From NCBI GenBank assembly GCA_947627715.1, contig CANQXK010000003.1, forward strand, positions 1-64,000: a stretch of 64,000 nt of DNA, written 5' to 3'. Under the pieces are notes generated by a model. The model saw only the letters and a program-made list of their open reading frames with translations, ran no database searches and was not told where the DNA came from. The number at the start of each line of letters is the position of its first letter. Position 1 is the stretch's first letter. Positions 58,965 to 64,000 of the stretch are shown piece by piece. The translations under genes were made by a program, and so were the position numbers. This DNA comes from an uncultured Oscillospiraceae bacterium. Lineage in GTDB: Bacteria > Bacillota > Clostridia > Oscillospirales > Oscillospiraceae.

Positions 58965-59852
58965 TTACTTATTCACAGCTTCAAATGCCTCTCTGCTCAC
59001 GATCGCCGGATGGTGCTCATGTATCATGTACCTGCCCATTTGCCCTGCATTCCTGCGCTGCTTACCGATAAACACATCGCTCACATATGTTTTCTGCAAT
59101 ACAATATCGCCAGTGTATCTCTCGTTTTTCAAAAGCTTGTTGATTGTCTCCCTGCTCCACCGCTCTTTGCCGGTAGGAGAGGGGATATGTTCGTCATGTA
59201 ACCAATTGGATATTTCATTCAAGCTTCTGCCCGAAGCTCGAAGTTCAAAGATTTTTCGCACTACATCCGCCTCCGGCTCGTTGATCTCCAGGCGTCCGTC
59301 GCTACCTCGCCTGTAGCCAAAACAGGTAAAATCCGCATAGCCGGATTTCCCGCTTTAAAAACCTTTGCTAATGTCCCATTTGATGTTTTTACTTATGCTC
59401 TCGCTCTCTGCTTGCGCATAGGACATATACGCAGTCAACAATATCTGCATCTGACGGTCGTGAAGCCAGATGTTTTCTTTCTCAAAGAAAACGTCAACTC
59501 CGCATCCGCACAGCTCCAGTGATGCCTAGAGCATATCAACGGTGTTCCGTCCAAATCGGCTTACGGACTTGGTTAAAATCAAATCGATTTCACCGTTGCA
59601 TGCAAGTTCCATCATCCGAATAAACTCCGCCCTTTGCCAAAGACTCAATCCGCTCCCTCTCTTGACAAAGATTCCGTCATCGATCCATCCGGGTGTGCTT
59701 GCTACCTTCTGCAAATAATTCGATATCTGTGCCTCCAAACTTGTCCCTTGCTCCTCGTGATCAGAACTCACGCGACAGTAAGCGGCAACGCGAAGTGCAT
59801 TATCAGATTGGCCGCTATTAATATGTGCAGGTATTTCAGTAACCGTGCGCAT
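58965..59852 (-). pseudogene. Serine recombinase, broken by two nonsense codons and truncated
   Basis: One frame runs from ATG 59852 (AAAGGA upstream) to 58965 and encodes a serine recombinase of the TnpX/CcrB sort: catalytic domain AAYCRVSSDHEEQGTSLEA, LTKSVSRFGRNTVDML, FFEKENIWLHD, ending in the recombinase domain GYRRGSDGRLEINEPEADVV and RYTGDIVLQKTY. Two in-frame stops break it: TAG at 59526-59528 (after NTVDML) and TAA at 59355-59357 (after KWDISKGF). It also stops at AFEAVNK, about 200 residues short of the usual length, losing the zinc-ribbon and coiled-coil end. It is therefore a dead gene of an old integrative element. Confidence 0.85.
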
Positions 59853-59955
59853 TTTTGTCAATCCTTTCATAAAAAATAAAAGCCGAGGCACACGGCCACG
59901 GCAAAAAAATATATAAAGATGACAGCTTTCCATATGGAAAACTGTCATCTTATCT

Positions 59956-60001
59956 TGGAGCTGCTACCCAGATTCGAACTGGGGACCTCATCCTTACCAA
60001 G
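59956..60001 (-). other. 3' fragment of tRNA-Thr(GGT), probable attachment-site scar
   Basis: On the minus strand the sequence from the anticodon loop (CTTGGTAA, anticodon GGT) through GGATGAGG, the T-arm (CCCAGTTCGAATCTGGG) to the acceptor end and CCA reads as a correct tRNA 3' half. The bases before the anticodon loop do not form the 5' anticodon strand, D-arm or acceptor strand, so it is not a functional tRNA. Such 3' halves are left as attL/attR by tyrosine-recombinase elements. No intact tRNA-Thr is in the window. Confidence 0.75.
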
Positions 60002-60445
60002 TGGCTCGGAACCTTAAATCCCTTGCGCCGCAACGGTTTTTGGCCCTTTTTGGCCCAAAAGAATGAGGCCGAGGGTGCTGCTTCGTCCACTGTTTCCACC
60101 TCGTGATTTTCCCGTGTGGGTCAAAGTGTGGGTCAAGAGAAATGTGCGCAAAACGGGGGTGACTTTTCGCGCATGAGTGGGTCAAGGTTATTCTCCGTTT
60201 TGCCAACAAGGTTTCTCTCGACTTTCCGCCTTATCCTTTGCGGTATTGTGTGCTGCAAAAAGGGGTGACGAAAATGAACAGTATCATCAAGGAACAATGC
60301 TTCCGCGAAGTTTACCCTTGGGCGAAATTGATGGCTGAAATACTCACAGGAGTCCCTCAATAATTGCGGGGGATCCCCTGCAATTTTTGGGAGGGGAATC
60401 GTATTAACAAGACGTAGAGCAACAAATATAAAGCCCCTTTACCAT
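60002..60445. other. Noncoding element boundary with short direct repeats
   Basis: No convincing gene. It has two TTTTTGGCCC copies next to the tRNA fragment and three GTGGGTCAA copies (60116-60124, 60128-60136, 60177-60185), a pattern like the arm sites of an integrase. A short minus-strand frame from 60209 to 59994 (ending in the tRNA fragment) could be the last codons of a lost tyrosine integrase, but this is speculative. A hairpin at 60362-60387 (AATTGCGGGG with CCCTGCAATT, then TTTTT) looks like a rightward terminator. Confidence 0.45.
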
Positions 60446-62107
60446 TCATCCCTCCGGCTTGGGGAAGGTCACTGTGACGGTGGTGCCGGAAGGGGAGCTT
60501 TGCAAGTCGATGTTCGCAGAGTGGAGCTGGGCGGCGTGCTTGACGATGGAGAGGCCGAGGCCGGTGCCGCCGCGGGCCTTGGAGCGGCTTTTGTCTACGC
60601 GGTAGAAACGCTCGAAAACGCGGGGCTGGTGCTGCGGGGGGATGCCGATGCCGGTGTCGGAGACGGTGAGGGAGATTTGCGACCCCTCATTCCTCACGGA
60701 GACAGCGACGCTGCCGCCGGGGCGGTTATACTTGATGGCGTTGTCCGTGAGATTGTAGACGATGGAGGCCAAAAGCTGGGGGATGCCGGTGATCTCCGCG
60801 CTCTCGCCAGTGAGCGTGACGCTGACGTTGGCCTTTTCCGCCTCGGCGTTGAGGGCTTTGACAGCCTCCCCGGCGATGATGTAGAGGTCACAAGGTTCGC
60901 GCTTCATGTCTGCCGCGCCCTCGTCCAAGTGGGAGAGGCGGATGATGTCCTCCACAAGCCGGGTCATCCGCTGGGCCTCGTTGTAGATGCGGGCGTAAAA
61001 TTCCTGCCGGTCAGCGTCCCGGACCATGCCGTTCATCAGAAGCTCCGCGCTTCCGGCGATGGTGTGGAGAGGCGTTTTCAGCTCGTGAGAGACGTTGGCG
61101 GAGAACTCCCGGCGGAGGGCCTCCCGCTCATGCCGCTCTGTTACATCAATGATTAACACTACCGCGCCGGAGACCTTATCCTCCGACAGCACGGGGCTTG
61201 CCATAAGCTCATATTTCCGACCTTTCAGCTCCACGGACCGCTCCCCGTGGCGGCCCTCCAGCGCGTCACGCACAATTTCGGACAGCTCCGGGCCGCGGTT
61301 CACCGAGAGAACGTCCCGACCAAGACAGGACTTGCCGGTGTCGAAGATCTCCCGTGCCGCCCGGTTTATTGACAGCACCACGCCGCGAGAGGTGAGCAAA
61401 ATCATTCCCTCCGCCATATTCTCCGTGATGACCTCAAGCTCCTTCTGCTTTTGAAGGAGCTTTTCGCTTTGCAGGGCGATCTCCCGCTGCTGAATGTCGA
61501 TGCGGTGAAAGAGGGGCGCCAGCTCGTCAAAGCCCTCATTTTTCAGCGGCTCGTCCAGGTTGAGCGCGTTTAAGGGCTTCACGATTTGCCGTGATAAGCG
61601 CGACGCCAGGAAAAGCGACAGGGCGAGGGCGACGATGACGATGATAATCATGGGCTCCAGCATCCCCATGATGAGGGTCAAAATGGAATTTTGGGACACC
61701 GACAGCCGCAACACAGTACCGTCCGGGAGCCGCTGGGCCCGGTAGAAGGCCCGCTCCGTGAGGGTGACTGAGGTGCGGGAGCTTTCGCCCGCGCCGCTTT
61801 CAAGAGCCTCGCGGATCTCCTCCCGCTCAAGATGGTTTTCCATCTCCCCGGCGTCGGCGTCGCTGTCGTAGAGGACATCGCCGTCGGCGTCCACCCAGGT
61901 CACCCGGAAACGCTGGGTATCCAGGCCGTCAAAATAGCCCATGCCCTCACGGGATACGGCGTGGGCGGCCAGCTCTGTCTCCGCGCGAAGCTGGTCCCAC
62001 TGCACCGCGGAGAAATAGTCGTAGAGCACCCACAGAAAAAGCACCGCCGAGGCCAGGAACACCCCCACGGCGGCCAGGATAATGGAGCGAAAAATGCGTT
62101 TTGTCAC
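60446..62107 (-). CDS. phoR: Phosphate-regulon sensor histidine kinase
   Basis: A 553-residue kinase. Helix one about 8-32, a short extracellular part, helix two about 150-168, a HAMP-like stretch, a PAS domain (about 222-325, NMAEGMILLTSRGVVLSIN), phospho-acceptor His341 in SANVSHELKTPL, and the ATPase domain with N box and G boxes (TGIGIPPQHQPRVFERF; GGTGLGLSIV). GTG 62107 is chosen because GGGAGG lies 7 bp before and it overlaps the phoB stop (GTGA). With phoB, phoU and pstB it senses phosphate supply. Confidence 0.92.
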   Translation of the reverse strand: MTKRIFRSIILAAVGVFLASAVLFLWVLYDYFSAVQWDQLRAETELAAHAVSREGMGYFDGLDTQRFRVTWVDADGDVLYDSDADAGEMENHLEREEIREALESGAGESSRTSVTLTERAFYRAQRLPDGTVLRLSVSQNSILTLIMGMLEPMIIIVIVALALSLFLASRLSRQIVKPLNALNLDEPLKNEGFDELAPLFHRIDIQQREIALQSEKLLQKQKELEVITENMAEGMILLTSRGVVLSINRAAREIFDTGKSCLGRDVLSVNRGPELSEIVRDALEGRHGERSVELKGRKYELMASPVLSEDKVSGAVVLIIDVTERHEREALRREFSANVSHELKTPLHTIAGSAELLMNGMVRDADRQEFYARIYNEAQRMTRLVEDIIRLSHLDEGAADMKREPCDLYIIAGEAVKALNAEAEKANVSVTLTGESAEITGIPQLLASIVYNLTDNAIKYNRPGGSVAVSVRNEGSQISLTVSDTGIGIPPQHQPRVFERFYRVDKSRSKARGGTGLGLSIVKHAAQLHSANIDLQSSPSGTTVTVTFPKPEG

Positions 62108-62778
62108 GGTTTTGCCTCCCATCTATACCCCACGCCCCGGACGGTTGCCAGCATTTCCCCGCACGCGCCCAGCTTGGCGCGGAGCGTCCCCACGTGGACG
62201 TCCACGGTCCGGGTCTCACCCTCGTAGGCCGCGCCCCAGACGGTATCTAAAAGCTGTCCACGGGTGAAAACCGTGCCGGGGGAGGCCATCAGGGTCTTCA
62301 GAAGCTCAAATTCTTTCAGGGTGAGTTCGACCCGCTTGCCGTCCACGGTGACGGTGTGCTCCCGGAGATTCACCGTGAGGCCGCCGGATCGGAGTATGTC
62401 CTTGTTCTCCCTTGCGCCTGTCCTGCGGAGCACCGCCTTCACACGGGACACCATCTCCATCATCCCAAAGGGCTTGGCGAGATAGTCGTCGGCCCCCAAG
62501 TCGAGGCCCAGCACCTTATCAAACTCCGTCCCCTTGGCCGTGGCCATGATGACGGGGATGTCCGCCGTGGCCGCGTTTTCCCGGAGGCGCTTTAATATCT
62601 CGATCCCGTCCTCGCCGGGGAGCATGATGTCCAAGAGCACAAGGTCCGGCTTTTGGCTACGAATGGACTCCCAAAACGCGGCCCCATCGGGAAAGCCCCG
62701 CGCCTCCAGCCCCGCCGCGTTCAGCGCGTAAACCATCAGTTCCCGGATGCCGGGTTCGTCCTCCACGCAGTAAATCAC
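62104..62778 (-). CDS. phoB: PhoB-type response regulator
   Basis: A 224-residue OmpR-family regulator: receiver domain with YCVEDEPG, phospho-acceptor Asp50 (VLLDIMLPGEDG), ATAKGTEFDKV, and a winged-helix domain (VELTLKEFELLKTL; RTVDVHVGTLRAKLG). The start GTG 62778 is 6 bp after GGGAGGTG; the upstream GTG 62787 overlaps that site. Downstream phoR overlaps by 4 bp, and phoU lies 86 bp upstream. Confidence 0.93.
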   Translation of the reverse strand: MIYCVEDEPGIRELMVYALNAAGLEARGFPDGAAFWESIRSQKPDLVLLDIMLPGEDGIEILKRLRENAATADIPVIMATAKGTEFDKVLGLDLGADDYLAKPFGMMEMVSRVKAVLRRTGARENKDILRSGGLTVNLREHTVTVDGKRVELTLKEFELLKTLMASPGTVFTRGQLLDTVWGAAYEGETRTVDVHVGTLRAKLGACGEMLATVRGVGYRWEAKP

Positions 62779-62864
62779 GGAAAACACCTCCCTTATCGCC
62801 CATTATAAAACGTCAAAGTAAAATTCAAAATCAAGCCCTTGTAAAATGTTTGTTAAGTTCACTG

Positions 62865-63509
62865 TTATTCAGGTTCCTTTTCCCCTGTGACGGCGTAGAG
62901 CACCCATTTTGCGATGTTCACGGCGTGGTCGCCCATGCGCTCCAAATACTTCGCCACCATCAAAAGGTCAAGCGCAGCCTCCCCGTCCGCGTCAGGCCCC
63001 CGAAGCGTGCCGATGAGGGCGCTTTTGATGCGGTTGAAATGCCCGTCCACCACGTCGTCGTAGTCGATGACGGCCCGCGCCAGCTCCCGGTCGCTTTTGA
63101 CGAAGGCGTCGATGCTGTCCGTCACCATTTTGATGGTGGCGAGGGCCATATCGTGGAGATTTAGGCCGTTTTGGTCCAACCTGATGTGCCCCATGGAGAC
63201 GATCTCCGCGATGTCGCCGGAGTTGTCCCCGATGCGCTCCATGTCCGTCACCATCTTGAGGGCCGAGGAGATGACCCGCAGGTCCGTGGCCACGGGCTGT
63301 TGTTGGAGCAAAAGCTTGATGCAAAGGTTTTCAATGTCCCGCTCGGCCCGGTCGATTTTTTCCACAAAGTCAAAGACCCCTTGAGCCTTTTCCGCGTCCG
63401 CCTCCTCCAGCGCCTTGGCGGAGAGGGCTATGGCGCTCTCGCACAACGCGCCCATGGCGATAAGGTTCCGGTGAAGGGCCTCCAGCTGTTCGTCAAACTT
63501 ACTGCGCAT
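62865..63509 (-). CDS. phoU: Phosphate transport regulator PhoU
   Basis: A 214-residue all-helical protein of two three-helix bundles (1-105 and 110-205), with the repeated metal-binding E/D-rich pattern (ADAEKAQGVFDFVEKIDRAERDIE region, and MERIGDNSGDIAEI, YLERMGDHAVNIAKWV). It links the Pst transporter to PhoR signalling and restrains phosphate uptake. Its ATG shares one base with the pstB stop (TAATG), so the two are translated together. Confidence 0.96.
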   Translation of the reverse strand: MRSKFDEQLEALHRNLIAMGALCESAIALSAKALEEADAEKAQGVFDFVEKIDRAERDIENLCIKLLLQQQPVATDLRVISSALKMVTDMERIGDNSGDIAEIVSMGHIRLDQNGLNLHDMALATIKMVTDSIDAFVKSDRELARAVIDYDDVVDGHFNRIKSALIGTLRGPDADGEAALDLLMVAKYLERMGDHAVNIAKWVLYAVTGEKEPE

Positions 63510-64000
63510 TATCCAAACCTCCCCGTGATGTAGTCCTCGGTGCGCTTGTCGGCGGGATTGGAGAACATCTTCTCCGTGTGTCCAAACTCGATGAGTTCTC
63601 CCAAAAGGAAAAACGCCGTTCTGTCCGAGACACGCACCGCCTGCTGCATATTGTGGGTGACCATGACGATGGTGTAGCTCTTTTTCAGTTCCATCACCAA
63701 CTCTTCAATCTTGGAGGTGGAGATGGGGTCCAGCGCCGAGGTGGACTCATCCATCAGGAGGACGTCCGGCTTTACCGCCAAGGCACGGGCGATGCACAGC
63801 CTCTGCTGCTGCCCGCCAGAGAGGCCCAGGGCGGACTTTTTAAGCCTGTCCTTCACCTCGTCCCATATCGCGGCCGCGCGGAGGGATTCCTCCACGATTT
63901 CATCAAGCTTGGCGCGGCTCCTAACGCCGTGAGTGCGCGGCCCGTAGGCCACGTTTTCATAGATGGACATGGGGAACGGGTTGGGCTTTTGGAACACCAT
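63509..64000 (-). CDS. pstB: Phosphate ABC transporter ATPase PstB, 3' part only
   Basis: The last 163 residues are inside the window; the gene continues past the right edge and the Walker A part is not seen. Visible are the Q-loop [11 protein letters not shown], the ABC signature [15 protein letters not shown], Walker [14 protein letters not shown], and the switch His in [10 protein letters not shown], all PstB-specific. It drives phosphate import with PstA/PstC, which should lie to the right. Incomplete at 64000. Confidence 0.95.
   Translation of the reverse strand: MVFQKPNPFPMSIYENVAYGPRTHGVRSRAKLDEIVEESLRAAAIWDEVKDRLKKSALGLSGGQQQRLCIARALAVKPDVLLMDESTSALDPISTSKIEELVMELKKSYTIVMVTHNMQQAVRVSDRTAFFLLGELIEFGHTEKMFSNPADKRTEDYITGRFG

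Noticed and set aside
59956-60031. Complete tRNA-Thr gene
   Set aside because: Only the anticodon loop to CCA part fits; the upstream 30 bases form neither a D-arm nor the 5' acceptor strand.
60133-60360. 75-codon minus-strand frame in the element boundary
   Set aside because: No ribosome binding site, no recognisable family, and it covers the direct repeats; listed only as possible decayed sequence.

Overview
The window reads as chromosome of a GC-rich member of the Clostridia, probably a gut Oscillospiraceae-type bacterium (relatives of Flavonifractor, Lawsonibacter or Oscillibacter). This is inferred from the rimP-nusA-ylxR-ylxQ-infB ... rbfA-nrnA-truB-ribF gene order, the Firmicutes-type AraC/LplABC sugar modules, DegV proteins, strong GGAGG ribosome binding sites and GC-rich third codon positions. 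No rRNA gene, intact tRNA or CRISPR array was found.

Layout. 0-18.4 kb: a carbohydrate-use locus. A BtpA/SgcQ-like protein and a YesL-like membrane protein read leftward. A divergent operon carries two ABC permeases, a lipoprotein binding protein, a membrane-bound AraC-type sensor, then GH95, an SGNH esterase, a beta-lactamase-fold esterase, GH43, GH105, GH28 and a second GH43. None of the enzymes has a signal peptide, so they look like a cytoplasmic line that trims imported, probably pectic, oligosaccharides. 18.5-22.1 kb: a small AT-rich membrane gene between two near-identical 33-bp repeats, two GNAT acetyltransferases and an M3 oligopeptidase. 22.2-24.6 kb: a TrkH/TrkA potassium uptake pair with a coupled S24-like gene. 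24.9-27.1 kb: a histidine kinase/response regulator pair. 27.2-30.7 kb: GH2 and an HD-domain protein. 31.0-33.2 kb: DUF308 protein and cardiolipin synthase. 33.3-36.7 kb: a restriction-modification system of two amino-methyltransferases and a phospholipase-D-fold endonuclease (BfiI/NgoFVII-like). 36.8-38.4 kb: TetR and DegV sharing a matched palindrome. 38.4-42.7 kb: a giant DUF5107/TPR protein divergent from an AraC regulator. 42.8-44.7 kb: ECF sigma factor, membrane anti-sigma-like protein and a secreted protein. 44.9-46.3 kb: a second DegV and a YcxB-like protein.

46.3-56 kb is the leftward-reading translation/transcription operon (rimP to ribF). It is interrupted by a membrane-protein gene preceded by three perfect hairpins and is headed by a promoter followed at once by an intrinsic terminator. 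56-60.4 kb is a decayed mobile-element scar: an acidic anchored protein, an XRE regulator, a hairpin cluster, a sigma-like gene, an unknown gene, a serine recombinase with two nonsense codons and a truncated C-terminus, and a 3' fragment of tRNA-Thr(GGT). 60.4-64 kb holds phoR, phoB, phoU and the 3' part of pstB (phosphate control), running off the right edge.

No wholly new system is proven here. The best candidates for follow-up are the BfiI-like restriction system, the TetR-DegV palindrome circuit, the nusA-operon leader terminator, the triple hairpin inside that operon and the S24-like partner of Trk.
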